Origin: Ctena decussata
Lineage: Eukaryota > Mollusca > Bivalvia > Lucinida > Lucinidae
DNA: 64,000 nucleotides
Direction: 5' to 3'
Assembly: GCA_963989385.1 (NCBI GenBank)
Contig: OZ022501.1
Location: forward strand, 22,592,102 to 22,656,101
Of this stretch, positions 21,487-32,869 are shown piece by piece. Positions within the stretch are counted from its first letter, which is position 1; the number at the start of each line of letters is the position of its first letter. A program made the translations under genes and the position numbers. The notes below the pieces were generated by a model. That model had not been told where the DNA came from. It saw only the letters and a program-made list of their open reading frames with translations, and did not search any database.

Positions 21487-21702
21487 GGGGAGCCCCGGTA
21501 GCTCAGTGGGTTATGCGATGGTCTGCTGACCTAGCGATCCCAGGTTCGATTCCTGCTGGAGGCGGTCATCTTGTCAATCATAAACGGGGTTCAGCTGCAC
21601 ACAGTTTTTCACTACCACCTTCCCATCCTCCTGATATGATTGAAATACTGTTGAAAAGGACGTGCTGTTTGGTGCGAATATCTGGCTCCAATGAATACTA
21701 AG
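21487..21702 (+). mobile_element. tRNA-derived SINE, family E, copy 1
   Basis: A box GGTAGCTCAGTGGGTTA and B box CAGGTTCGATTCCTGCTGG, then GGAGGCGGTCATCTTGTCAA and a body ending near TGAATACTAAG. It is not a functional tRNA gene, because no matching acceptor stem closes after the B box. Confidence 0.7.
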
Positions 21703-21802
21703 TACGTTCTACAAGCACTCTTGCCCGCCGTCGATACAAAGTGCTGTACATACATAGTCCGTACGGGACTACCTGGCCAGGACTTATTTTTACTGCTGTT
21801 TA

Positions 21803-22130
21803 TGCATTGTAAAACTGATCGTAGATTTTACGGTAGAATAACTGGAAACCAGCTGCCAGTCCATTTCCCGTTATGTTTTACGGGCGCCCATAGAAATTGC
21901 AGGAATCGTCAAGTAGCTATAGAGTGGGATAGAATAGAACAGTGGTTGTTTGGGTCATATAGCCCTTCAACACTATAAAGTTATTTCCGAGTGTGGCCAG
22001 ATAACATATCACTGCCATATCGTGATTTCCGAAAATGTCTTACAGGCAAACGCCCGTAAAAATAACGGGAAATGGACTGGCACCTGGTTGCCAGTTATTC
22101 TACCGTAAAATCTACGGATATCTTTTACAG
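21803..22130 (-). mobile_element. MITE family D, copy 2
   Basis: The left TIR GTAGATTTTACGGTAGAATA faces the right TIR TATTCTACCGTAAAATCTAC, with mirrored ACTGGAAACCAGCTGCCAGT and ACTGGCACCTGGTTGCCAGT sub-termini. The interior is in the same orientation as copy 1 and opposite to copies 3 and 4. Confidence 0.8.
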
Positions 22131-22309
22131 GAGAGAAGTAGAGATTCTAGCCAGAATTTGCGATGGCACAGTCGAGTTTTAGTTCGAACATATTTTACTG
22201 CCAAAAGGGGTGAATTGAGTTTTGTACTACATGCACGTTGTGTGCGCATTTCTCTAGATCCCTTCTTATCTCACGTTACTGAAACATATATGCTAAACGA
22301 TTTCCCTCT

Positions 22310-22520
22310 AAGCAGGAAACCCGCAGTTCAATGGGAAAAGAGCTGGCCTGCTGATCTAACTGTCTCGAGTTCGAATCTGGCTGGAGGCGGAATTCTGTCA
22401 AACCGTAAGGGACGAGTCATTCATTATCGTGCGTGTGTGTGTGTGTTAGGGTGGGGGAGGGGCGTGCATTTTCATATGATTCACCTTATTACGACCCTCC
22501 CAGTCTCGTCATTAGTCCCT
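22310..22520 (+). mobile_element. tRNA-derived SINE, family E, degraded copy 2
   Basis: CAGTTCAATGGGAAAAGAGC (decayed A box), then GGCCTGCTGATC and the B box CGAGTTCGAATCTGGCTGGA then GGCGG align with copy 1. It is followed by a (GT)n run at 22431-22445. Confidence 0.55.
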
Positions 22521-22529
22521 CCCAATAGG

Positions 22530-22858
22530 TACACTGTAAAAAAAAATACTGTAGATTTTACGGTAGAATAACTGGAAACCGGCTGCCAGTCCTTTTCCCG
22601 TTATTTTTTACGGGGTTTTGCCTGTAAGACATTGTTGGAAATCACTAAATGGAAGTTTTATGTTAACTTGGCGCACTCGAAAATAACTTTGTATTGTTGA
22701 GGGGCTATCGAACCAAAACGACATCTGCTCTTTTCTGTCCCACTCTGCTTGATGATTCCTGCAATTTTTACGGGCGCCCGTAAAAATAACGGTAAAAGGA
22801 CTGGCAGCTGGTTGCCAGTTATTTTACCGTAAAATCTACCGTTTATTTTTGCATTGTA
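22530..22858 (+). mobile_element. MITE family D, copy 3
   Basis: The termini CACTGTAAAAAAAAATACTG and ...TTTTTGCATTG are flanked by TA. The TIRs are about 80 bp long and have an internal CCAGTT/CAACTGG-type sub-palindrome. The interior contains CTTTGTATTGTTGAGGGGCT and is nearly identical to copy 4. Confidence 0.85.
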
Positions 22859-22879
22859 ACACAAAAGTTTGTAACCCCC

Positions 22880-22975
22880 GCCCACCCACCAACACAAATG
22901 ACCCCCCCCCCCCCCCAGTGCACACACACATATACAACCACCGCCCTTACACCCCCCCCCCTTCCAACACACACA
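22880..22975. repeat. C-rich and (CA)n low-complexity block
   Basis: Poly-C runs with CACACACA and CCACC units. Translations of this block are artefacts. Confidence 0.8.
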
Positions 22976-23456
22976 CACAAAATGAAACACTGAAAAGATT
23001 AACTTTTTCTCCGAAACAGATTTGCGTTTAATTGACTGTGTATCTCTCAAAAGAGTTAAAAAATACAAAAAACTATTAAAATTTCCCTAGTAGTATTTTT
23101 ATAAATAATATAAAACACAACCTTGGAATTTGACTTTAAGGTCAAAGTGACATATAAAACGATTGTGAATTCCGGGCCGCGATACCACAAGCGCAGAATT
23201 AACATTAATTTTAAAGACTACTTTATTCTGTTCTTTCAGCAAATCACAGATTTTTTTCTGGATATGAAGTGAGATTTTTTTCGATGCAAATGTTTTGAAG
23301 ACTTTTGAAAGCATAGAATCGGAAAATGTAGGAGAAATGGGGGTCTGGGAGGTGCAGCTCCACATAAGCCGAGACGGTTTTTTTTTTTTCCAAATGAAGA
23401 CTGGTGGAAGAATTCTGCCCCCCTCCATATGCCTAACAAACTATATGACCCTCCAC

Positions 23457-23782
23457 TACACTGTAAAAAAATACTGTAGATTTTACGGTAGAATAACTGG
23501 AAACTGGCTGCCAGTCCTTTTTCCGTTATTTTTACGGGTTTTTGCCTGTAAGACATTGTTGGAAATCACGCAATGGAAAATTTATGTTAACTTGACGCAC
23601 TCGAAAATAACTTTGTATTGTTGAGGGGCTATCTAACCAAAACGACATCTGCTCTTTTCTGTCCCACTCTGCTTGATGATTCCTGCAATTTTTACGGGCG
23701 CCCGTAAAAATAACGGTAAAAGGACTGGCAGCTGGTTGCCAGTTATTTTACCGTAAAATCTACCGTTTATTTTTGCAGTGTA
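23457..23782 (+). mobile_element. MITE family D, copy 4
   Basis: CACTGTAAAAAAATACTGTA at 23459 and ...TTTTTGCAGTG at 23780, both flanked by TA. The interior from TGTAAGACATTGTTGGAAAT to GATGATTCCTGCAATTTTTA matches copy 3 with few changes. The copies are in direct orientation ~600 bp apart. Confidence 0.88.
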
Positions 23783-23999
23783 CGCTCATTGGCTTTGGAT
23801 TGATTTCGAACCCCCTCCCCCATCCCCGTCTCTTCCACAGATCACCAAAATAAATTCCGACCCAAAAGAACGTACCCGGTCCCTCCACCTGATAATAAAC
23901 TTGTCCCTAAACGGCAAATGTTTTAAGTTTTGTCACTCTGACAAAAAAAAAAAAAAAACAATAGGCACCTACATTTTGGCGTATTTGCAAATGTAATGA

Positions 24000-25040
24000 A
24001 ATTGAAGGTAGTAAAATCTACGGGTACACCGGGCGCTAGTGTCACGTGATTGTCAAGCGTTAAATGTCTCCGCCCGTCGCTGTAGTTGCAGAAACCGCAT
24101 AGGGTTGGTGCATTTGAAGACCCATTGGGAAGATAATACTGGGTCTCAGGAACGAAACTTATATCGAATCTGTAGATAAAAGACGTCTACAGTCAAAAAG
24201 ATCCTCGATAAGGTCAAAACAGGCCAAGTAAATGCACCAGCGGGTCGCGACTCAAAATTGAGCCGGGAATTTCCAAGTTTTAAATGGGACTGAACCGTGA
24301 GGGTGTTCTCGCGTATGGGGTCATACTAAACACCGAAGAAACGGTTCCGGGGTTACAGCTGCCCTAGTTGATCTGGAAACGTCCATCCCTATCCACTCTT
24401 TAATATTGTCTTCCCAGCTGTTTGCAACCCTGATTTAGATCTAGTTCTTTTTCCGCGCACTCGGATTCTTTTTTACAAATTCAAATACAGACTCTGGCCG
24501 TTTCTCTTGCACGACTCTGCGTAGGCTGAATTAATGTATACCGAGGCTCTACGGCTATCCGAAGCACCGCGATAAAATTTCGGTGAAAAAAAATCCAATT
24601 GTTGCTTTACATGCAACCGGAAATAGACACTGTTGTTGACAACTGACGACGCTACTGCTAAAGTTGAATGTACGTGTGCTGTTTTATTTTTAGTTCTTTT
24701 GCTCGGTAAGATCGTAAAAGTCACGCATTAAACAATAAAGTTTTAGAGCAAACACTTTTCTGTCAGAATGATTGTTCAGTGCATGCGTAAGGCACTGCAG
24801 TCTGCCCTTTGCTTGCTCCTAATTGAGGCACTATCAGTCACTTGTTTCAAGTGTGAAGCAACTGGATGTATAAACGTTGGTAACTAGTTGTCGGAAGTAA
24901 CAGCATCTCAAGCTAATCTCATTCATTTTAGTATATCCATATACATGGGCAGTGCTCAGTTTGGCTGTGCACACTGTGCCAGAACAGCTAATATGAAATA
25001 GGTGTTACCTAAATGCGTGCAAAAGCAGATTTTTTTTTTC
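24000..25040. other. Unique-looking sequence, possibly genic (UTR/promoter)
   Basis: The stretch has mixed composition with CpG words, for example CACGTGATTG at 24043. I see no ORF with splice support and no repeat boundaries. It could hold a non-coding first exon or a promoter, but nothing proves this. Confidence 0.2.
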
Positions 25041-25052
25041 TTTTCCAAAACT

Positions 25053-25142
25053 GAGAAGCGTGGTGGCTCAGTGGTCAGTGCACTTGTCTCTGAAGCCGAG
25101 AAGCGCTGTGGCTCAGTGGTTAGTGCACTTGACTCTGAAGCC
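25053..25142 (+). repeat. 45-bp tandem duplication of a tRNA-like A-box segment
   Basis: GAGAAGCGTGGTGGCTCAGT, then GGTCAGTGCACTTGTCTCTG, AAGCC is followed directly by a 45-bp copy with a few changes. GTGGCTCAGTGGTTAGTGCA is a Pol III A-box-like word. No good B box follows, so this is a SINE head remnant. Confidence 0.65.
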
Positions 25143-25199
25143 AGATGTCGGATGTCTTGGCTTCCAGAATGGTAATCTCATGCATGTGAAGGGGTCATA

Positions 25200-25545
25200 T
25201 CCTGCAGGCCCATAACGTTGATTCAATGTACCCAAATGTGTAGACTCTCAGCATGGGGATCATTTACACAGTGTAGATTTCCTTCAGGCATACTAACCTT
25301 GTTTCAGCGTTGTATTGCCGATATGTACACTCCGGAAATAGGGATGTCATGCATACAAATGGCTACATACCTAACAGGCACACAACGTTGATTCAACGTT
25401 GTTGGTCCGACATGTGGGCTCCTAGGATGAGGACGACATGCATACAAAGCGGTACATACCCTATAAGCACACTTAACGTTGACTCAGTGTTTAATCAACG
25501 TTTGTTCAACGTCAATAGCCCGATGTATAGGCTCCCAGAAATCCA
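25200..25545 (+). repeat. Degenerate ~95-bp tandem repeat (CAACGTTGATTCAACGTTG-like)
   Basis: Three units share CACAACGTTGATTCAACGTT-like cores, CGACATGTGGGCTCC-like segments and ATGCATACAAA. The ORF running through 25310-25666 follows the repeat and is probably not a gene. Confidence 0.6.
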
Positions 25546-26395
25546 AGACTGTTTCGGCCAACATATTGTCAAATCGGGTCACAAGTTCTATGAAAAGTCC
25601 TTAGATGTTGATGGTGCGCTGCCTGCGTTGTCTTCTGACGTCATCATGACGACCAGCTGGTCGTGAAACACTTCAAAACAAAGGTCATTGCTGTTTGTAA
25701 ACATATTTTGACGAAGACAAAGGGAAATGAAGCAAGTTTTTTAAAGGAAAATGCATCGACACCAAGCTTTGGATAATTTAAAACTACTGGATGACATTTG
25801 AATGGCTAAGCATGGTAGACATTGTACATCGATTCGAGGTAGATCTATTTGGTTTATGTTCACGAATTGTCATCTCCTTCGCATTCTTCATCGACTATGC
25901 TGTCTTTAAAATAGTCGCTTTTCCGAAATATCGACGTCGAATCTTACGATGGCGGATAACTTATCTAATCGAATCGACGCACGAGATTAATGACAAGTGA
26001 TTTTATATGACGTATTGTTTGTTTATTTATTTATCTTTTTGCTGATACACAGCTAAATCAGTTACCGTTTACTTACTTGGACTTCTAAATTGGATTGACC
26101 GCCTTTAAAAATAGAACAAAAAGAAATAAATGTTGAAGAAAACTTTCTTTGGTCACTCTCTCAGAAGCGGGACTTCATCAAGGAAGGTCATGTGATCGAG
26201 GATGGATTTCGGCTCAGTGTTACTTGGAATAAAAGAAACAGGAAAAATCCAATGTAAATAGCCTAACGGCGGCGCCATATTTGACCAAAAGTTTTGAAAT
26301 GGAAGGTGTTGGATTGGCTCTTTGTGGAAGTAGCTTTTTTTTAATGATGCATGTTATCTATAGCCGTGCAACAGCATGGATGCGCTTCGGGCGTC

Positions 26396-26420
26396 CGCGC
26401 GTGAGCAAAGCTCACGCGCG
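26396..26420. repeat. Perfect GC-rich hairpin, 11-bp stem
   Basis: CGCGCGTGAGC / GCTCACGCGCG around AAA. This is a strong local hairpin of unknown role. Confidence 0.7.
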
Positions 26421-26530
26421 TTGCTTTTGCACGTATTAGAATTCCGATATTGAGCATATACCAAACGAGCAGGAAAAGGGCGAATGTATATGATTATTGA
26501 ACAATCATAACTCACTATGAGCTCATTCAT

Positions 26531-26677
26531 CTTGTTTCCACAGGTGGTGGTATCATACCTGTGACCCTGTGACATTTTATTACGTAATGGTACTGTGAAA
26601 ATTTTTATTTTTCGTTTTTCTTTTTCATATTCCACCCTGAGGGTCACAGGTATGATACCACCACATGTGCTTGTTTC
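26531..26677. mobile_element. hAT-type MITE, 131 bp, 8-bp target duplication
   Basis: TIRs CACAGGTGGTGGTATCATAC and, inward from the right, CACATGTGGTGGTATCATAC extend to ~30 bp with one or two mismatches. CTTGTTTC occurs directly outside both ends (26531-26538 and 26670-26677). An 8-bp duplication fits hAT insertion. Confidence 0.82.
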
Positions 26678-26679
26678 TT

Positions 26680-28730
26680 GTTTCTCAAATTCTGTATCTT
26701 CACTTCCATCGTTGGAGAACCATACAATACTTATATCACAATATTAATTTGACTAGTCCATTTCTAATCTAATGGCTGTCAGATGAAATATCTTCTTTTG
26801 AAATCGGAAAACTAATTGAATTGTTAATATAGTTGGTGAGTAAATTTACTGGAAATGATCAGAATGAGCTTAATTTACAGATTTTTTTTGGCCTACAGTA
26901 GATACACATGTATTCCGTATCAAAGCCATCAGGCTGTAGATCCACACAGGTAAATCTTCTTGGTAAAAGCCCTCTAGTACATACATGTGATGAACTCCCG
27001 ATGACCATGTGGGAGATTTGGATTTCATTTCAGGGAGATTGAGTACTCCATTAGGGAGACTTTTTGACGGCAACTTTGATGGGTCGTTTCACATACTTTA
27101 CTGTATTTTTTTTCTTATTTTAATACAGAACATGAACTATAGCATAGTTTGTTTAGTTTACTTTGAGTAACTCCCCCCCAGCCCCCCCCCCCCCCCAAAA
27201 AAAATAATAAAATAAAATAAAATAAAAAACTCCTTTCTGTAATTATTATAAGTATTCATTTTTATTACATTACTGTTATTTGTATCATTATTTTGGTATC
27301 TGTCTGGCACAGAATCTAGCTTTTGCAAAAGGGTATACTTGAGATTTTATTTTCAGTTTATCTACTTATCTTCTTTCATAAACAAATAAGTTTTGTTTAA
27401 AGGTATTCAGAGCTGTAAAAACTGATAAAAATGTATATAACAATGTTCAGATTCTGTTTTTGACACAAACTATACCCATGCACAAGACAGAAATATCAAA
27501 ACTTCCATGCGTCACTTTTACACCATTAATGATCAGTTATCCGCCATATATAATAATCAAGATATAATTTACACTTCGGGGAAAAAATACCTTACAGAGT
27601 GTGCGACAAGTTAAGACACCGATCAGCCTGCACCTCTGTGCAGTCTAAACAGAGTTTTGCACCTATTGTCTATGCGTCTAAGGGAATCTAAGCAGTGAAA
27701 ACAAGTCTCCGACTGTACTGCGCATGTTTATTTTGTGTAGTTGTGAAACAGGGTTAGGGACCAACCATTTGATATTCTGTGGGGGGGCCTGGTATTCTTG
27801 ATGGAGACACGACATTTTATTTCACTGGCCTCTGGAAACAATTTCTTTTTTTTTTCACCTTGTGGGAGCCAATTTATTTTTTTTACAAACTAACTCAAAC
27901 AGGTTATTTTTTTTTTTTAATTTTATAGCTGAACTATCAGATCCTTGTTTACTTGACCTTTACCCACATCAGTATTTTTTACACCTTTTTTTCTCACAAA
28001 AAGATCATGGTGCTGTCTTTAACCAGGCCAAGGGTATGGCTTAGCTTCCCTCAGCAAAAAGAAATGCATTTAATATCTATTCAGTTTCCATTTTTTTCTA
28101 ACCATTAATTTTTCATTCATTCATCATTTCATTGCAAGGCTTAGCAATGGAAACTTTCCACAGAAGGCAATTAGTCTTAATCATTGAACTTCCATTGGAT
28201 CACCCTTATTGCAGCATTGGACCACCATTGAAAATGGGCGAAATATGCAAATTAGGCTGCTATTGAAATGACATCATTGAAATGGTGAAACAATAATTTC
28301 CATTTTGCATGGAAACATTGAAATGACATCATAAAAATGGCTAGAACATTAGTTAAAATGGTTTGCTACCATTTAAATGATGCACTTATAGTGATGAAAT
28401 AATACTTTTCTCATGGGATGATCATGTGCTATATTCTAATAAAATATATCTTATGTAAGTAGCTCAGACAAGCCTGCAAATTCGCTCAATCTGTAAAGTG
28501 TCCTTGTTGTGCACTCTGTGTGAAAATTAGACTCCAAAAGTCCTTCATGAAGGTACTAACAAAGACCCTAAACCCTTGCTAGATGCAGCATAAAGTATAT
28601 TTTCCAGAAGCACAGACAAAAACCTTAAAATTTGGCAAATATGTACCAGAAGAATTCTGTTGCTTCAAGCATCATTTCTTGTCTCTTCATTAATAAAAAA
28701 TGAAAAAAATACCATAAAGATTTCAACCAT
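26680..28730. other. AT-rich intron-like or intergenic stretch
   Basis: Poly-C then A-rich tract at 27181-27230, poly-T tracts near 27847 and 27907, and CATTGAAATG-type words at 28205-28380. I see no exon with coding content and splice sites. Confidence 0.35.
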
Positions 28731-28734
28731 CTGG

Positions 28735-28900
28735 AATAGACAGATCAGAAAATAGTGCAGACCCAGATCAGATTGCTCGTAAATGAACAATCAGATCAGG
28801 GTTTACACTGTCTGCCATTCCATCTTCATCTTCAAATCCAAACTGTTCCATATTTAAGACAGCTATGGTAATTATTTTAAGTGTCCGATTTTTATCATTT
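28735..28900. repeat. Dispersed repeat F, copy 1 (GTGCAGACCC..GATCAG)
   Basis: AGTGCAGACCCAGATCAGAT faces ATCAGATCAGGGTTTACACT, then CCATTCCATCTTCATCTT and GGTAATTATTTTAAGTGTCC. The same order of words recurs at 29870-30045 and partly at 17165-17335 and 49265-49345. Confidence 0.55.
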
Positions 28901-28994
28901 TTACAGAGTAATAATCATTTATGGTTACACTTCTTTTAATTAGTGGACCCTTAAGGTGCCCTTAAATTTTCTGATCTTTACAAAGTATTTGTAC

Positions 28995-29560
28995 AAATGT
29001 ATCATGTTTGCTGGGGCAGTCTGATCTGGTTTTGCACTGCACTGGCAGACTGATCAGATTCTTACTATTTGTTTGGGAAGCAGTCTGTTCAGAGTCTATA
29101 ATGTATGCTCATGGCAGCCTTAATATCTCATTTCAAACAAATAAAAATAATGCATTAAGAATGTCAGATGTAATTTGCAGGGTTACTAGTAAAAGATAAC
29201 AAGGCTTGATTTATGTTAGCACTAGCAGACCAAAATTATATCTGTTGCTTTCCATTTGAACAGTCAGAAGGCCCAGATCAGTAGTCTTACCAGCATGTCA
29301 AAGTTTTGCTTGGGCAGTCTGATCCAGGTCTGCAGTGGTGTACATTGTTTGCTTGGGGACAGCCTGAGCATGGTTTTGCTAGTGACAGTCTGATCAGGGT
29401 CTATACTGACAGTCAGATCTGGCTCTACACAGTTTCTGTCGCCCAGCAGTCAGATCAGAGTTTATACTGTTTGCTGGGACAATTCTACACTATTTGTTCT
29501 GGCAGTCTGGTCAGGGTCTGCACACATTGCTCTTTGCTGTCTGGTTGCTATGGCATATCT
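28995..29560 (+). repeat. Local array of CAGTCTGATCAGGGTCTRCAC words
   Basis: At least eight variants of GCAGTCTGATCAGGGTCTAC separated by 30-60 bp, often followed by TGTTTGCTTGG. It looks like an expanded internal part of repeat F. The ORFs over it (29008-29199, 29306-29587) follow the repeat. Confidence 0.55.
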
Positions 29561-29869
29561 ACCTTAATAATGATAAGCTCTAATTAATTGAGTCACAGCA
29601 CAAGAAAAGAAGTCTGATGTCACATGCAAACAACAGATACTACATATAAGACCATCCTGCACTTAAATGCACATGTGCAGACTGATCAGAGCTACTGCCT
29701 TTTGCTATATGTATTCTTCCAGCATAGTATTTGTTTTGAGATGATAAATATGCATACAAGCTAAAAAAAAAAAAATAGAAAAACAGACCTTATAGTAACT
29801 GGTCCATTTTCACTTTGGGATTTTAGGCTATTATATTTTATTGGAAGAAACCTTATGGTAAGAATTCTA

Positions 29870-30045
29870 ACTATTGGGACAGACAGGGCTGAGCAGAAGG
29901 TGCAGGCCCTGATCAGTCTAACCAGAATTATACTGCTTTCCATTCCATTTGCATCTTCTGAACACATATCACTGCTTTGTAAGCCCAAAATGTCCGAATT
30001 TTAGGACAATTTTGGTAATTATTCTAGGTGTTCTAATTTTCAGAC
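29870..30045. repeat. Dispersed repeat F, copy 2
   Basis: GTGCAGGCCCTGATCAGTCT, CATTCCATTTGCATCTTCTG and GGTAATTATTCTAGGTGTTC align with copy 1. Confidence 0.5.
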
Positions 30046-31154
30046 TTTTTTCATTATGTTTTTTAAAAATTAAAATCTAAAACTCTGGAACTCATAAGTT
30101 TTCCAATGTCATTACTGTTTTAAATCATTGGTTCAATGAATGAATAAAAGATACATACCTGGGTGAATAATTGCACATCAGAAATTTTTTACAGTGAATC
30201 TGACATTAGCCAAAAAGTAAAGCATGCCAATTTTAACTATAGAAACGTACTTTGCTGTATTTTTTGGTATTAATTCACATACTGTGCAAGATCCATTTAT
30301 TTATTGTCCAGAATATATTCCAAAACCTCAAAACATTAATAAAACTTTATGCAAGAAAGTTTGGTTAAAAACATACAACTGTTTTAAAACTTAGCTAAAT
30401 AATTGCGCCAGAATTTAAAACTAACTCTGGTGTACTGAGAGGCTGACAGGAAATTACTGATATATAGTTATTGCTATAGAAACCACATTCTTTCTCTAGC
30501 CCCAAACCTTGATAATTACCATTTAAGGCCCATTTACCTGTCAATCAAATTCAATAGAAAATAAATGGTTCAAATAATATCATTTTGTCATGGTAGACAT
30601 TTCTGTTTAGAGCTAGAAAATAGAAAACTAATGGATAAAAAAATGGCATAGCTGTATAAAATCCCCATTTTTATACTATTTTCTGCGAAAATGGAAATAT
30701 AATTGCCTATTTGCAATTGTTTTAAGGAACAGGTATGAAATTTAACTTGTTATTAAAGAGTGTAACAATGGAAAATGGTGAAACCATGGTGAACTAATAG
30801 CAAATCAATGTAAAAAATCCATTTCATTTTGCTAAGGGTTGCTTTTGCAAACCAATGCCTGGAGCATGTTACTCTTTTCATCTGAGGTACGGATACAAAC
30901 ATCCCTGTATGAGTTTGCAAAAAATTAGGGCTATTTTTGGATATTTTGGCCAAAAATTAGGGCTATTTTGGCAAAGTTTTAGGGCTAACATTAGGAATGT
31001 TTGTTTTTTTCTATCCCAATATATGCCCAAACATGCTTTATTCCTACTTTAGAAAGTTTGATAAATACTTACAGGATAGAGTCACATTACTTACATGATA
31101 GATTCACATTATACATGTTTGGCAATTAATAAAATGGCTGAAAGTTATGTGCTA

Positions 31155-31215
31155 AGAAGGTAACAAAGGGGGGTCTGGGGGGCGCAGCTCCCCAGAAGCT
31201 AAAGCAATTTCCCAA
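31155..31215 (+). repeat. G-rich motif GGGGGTCTGGGGGGCGCAGC, copy 1
   Basis: GGGGGTCTGGGGGGCGCAGC then TCCCCAGAAGC can form a hairpin. The same module recurs at 31738-31782 and, diverged, at 23338-23375. It probably belongs to an undefined repeat family. Confidence 0.5.
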
Positions 31216-31448
31216 TTTCAATGGCAATTTTAAGACTGGAAACAATAGAGAAAAACTAGGAATGATGATAAAAATATGGGTTTTTATATTAGGACTTTTG
31301 CCTTTTATAGTGTTTATTTTGCCATAATGGTTTTGTCTCCCATAGGCTAGTGACTCTTTTGCAATTCAGTTTTAGTGGAAACATTTACTTAGTAATGTGG
31401 CAGATCAATAATACATGTATGTGAATGTTGTATAGGATGTTTTTGTAA

Positions 31449-31678
31449 ATGTATCAGTGCTGGAAACGGCCAGTGGCCTGATGGCCAAATGCTCCTAATT
31501 TTTGTTTCGGGCTACCAGAAATCTCCAAAATATGACCTTTAGTGGCCCAAATCTATCTTTCTGACAATACTAAATGAATGGGAACTTTAGCTAGTGGATA
31601 ATTTGGGCCACGGAAAGTTAGGCCTGCTATGCTTTTGGGCCACCACATAAAACTTGCGAGTTTCCAGCACTGATGTAT
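31449..31678. mobile_element. hAT-like MITE, 218 bp, 6-bp duplication
   Basis: The ends CAGTGCTGGAAAC / GTTTCCAGCACTG (31455 and 31672) are flanked on both sides by ATGTAT. The interior has inverted GGCC-containing words (GTGGCCCAAAT / ATTTGGGCCAC). A 6-bp duplication with CAGTG ends matches the larger element at 41250-43276. Confidence 0.8.
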
Positions 31679-31737
31679 GCACCTGCGGGCCCGCTGATGT
31701 AAACCAATTGTAGATAATATAAAAATATTACTATAAA

Positions 31738-31965
31738 TATGGGGGTCTTGGGGGCACAGCCCCCCAGAAGCCGGAGACATTATAAAAACTCAATTCCAAT
31801 GGAATTATCTGCAGACTATTTTTTTTTTTCGAAATTTTGGGTGGAGACAGATTATTTTTTTCTCTTACTTTTGAGGCCAGATTATTTTTTTGAAGCCCCT
31901 TATGAGCCAGGTTATTTTTCTCTTGCATATCCAAAGACAGGGAATTTTTTTGATAAATATACCAA

Positions 31966-31996
<31 letters not shown>

Positions 31997-31997
31997 G
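31738..31997. repeat. G-rich motif copy 2, TTATTTTTTT tandem units, poly-C run
   Basis: After GGGGGTCTTGGGGGCACAGC come about five ~30-bp units each holding GATTATTTTTTT or a variant, then a run of about 29 C (31968-31996). Reading frames through here (31731-32042 minus, 31739-32461 plus) only reflect the repeat. Confidence 0.65.
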
Positions 31998-32869
31998 AAT
32001 ATCAAATGGTCGGTCCCTTATCGGCTTCTTTGCACGTGACATATATTCTTAACACATTCGTTGGTAAACACAGCTATGTGTTTTCACGGGTCAGTGAGTT
32101 TATTAGTGACCTGAATAATGGAATTAATGTCAACAGACATGATGTGTTTGTTTATTGCACAGTCAAAACAATATTTGATGCTGTGAATACACATGTGGAT
32201 ATCTCCTTATTGGCAGGGAAAAAGGGCATGGCATTGGAAAAGGGGTATCAGAAAAAAAATTATGAAGGGAAAACTCAGCATCCGGGAGATTCTGAAGACT
32301 TTCCAGGAGCGCGGGAGATGGGCTTCATATCCGGGAGACTCCTGGATGATCTGGGAGACATCACATGTATGCTAGTATATGATGGCAATCTGTTTCGTAG
32401 ACGGTTCATAGATTGGGACAACAGATTGTGGTCTCATGATCTTGTGGCAATACATAGATGATTAAGTGGCAATCTGTTGTTAAACGTTTTTGTTTGGGTG
32501 GAGCGAATAGTCCTCATCTCAGTATGCCCATTAACGTTCTGCAGTGTGTGTTTCACGTAGAGAAACTGTCCTCAGGCACAAATTCTTTCATTAATATGAA
32601 CAAACACATGTATACAGAAAAATTTGGTACAGGCATAACTGCCAATACCAGTGCGAGCAACATATGTCACCAGATTAACAATTGACAGTTCAATCTAAAC
32701 ATAGCAGATTAAATAAAGAATTGGAAGTCTGCATCATGATTGTGATTCTAAATTCTGAATTGGTCCTATTTGTACCTAACTGACAGTGCCTAATGCACTC
32801 CTGCTGGTGTAAATCTGCGCCAAGACAGAATGGATAAATATTATTCACCAATGTTGTCCTATCACAAAC

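Noticed and set aside
21487..21570. tRNA gene on the plus strand
   Set aside because: A and B boxes are present, but the acceptor stem does not close and a SINE body follows. The same applies to 17531 and 50585-50662.
31731..32461. 240-aa ORF at 31739 and its minus-strand counterpart
   Set aside because: It runs through a poly-C tract, TTATTTTTTT units and a G-rich repeat motif, with no domain.
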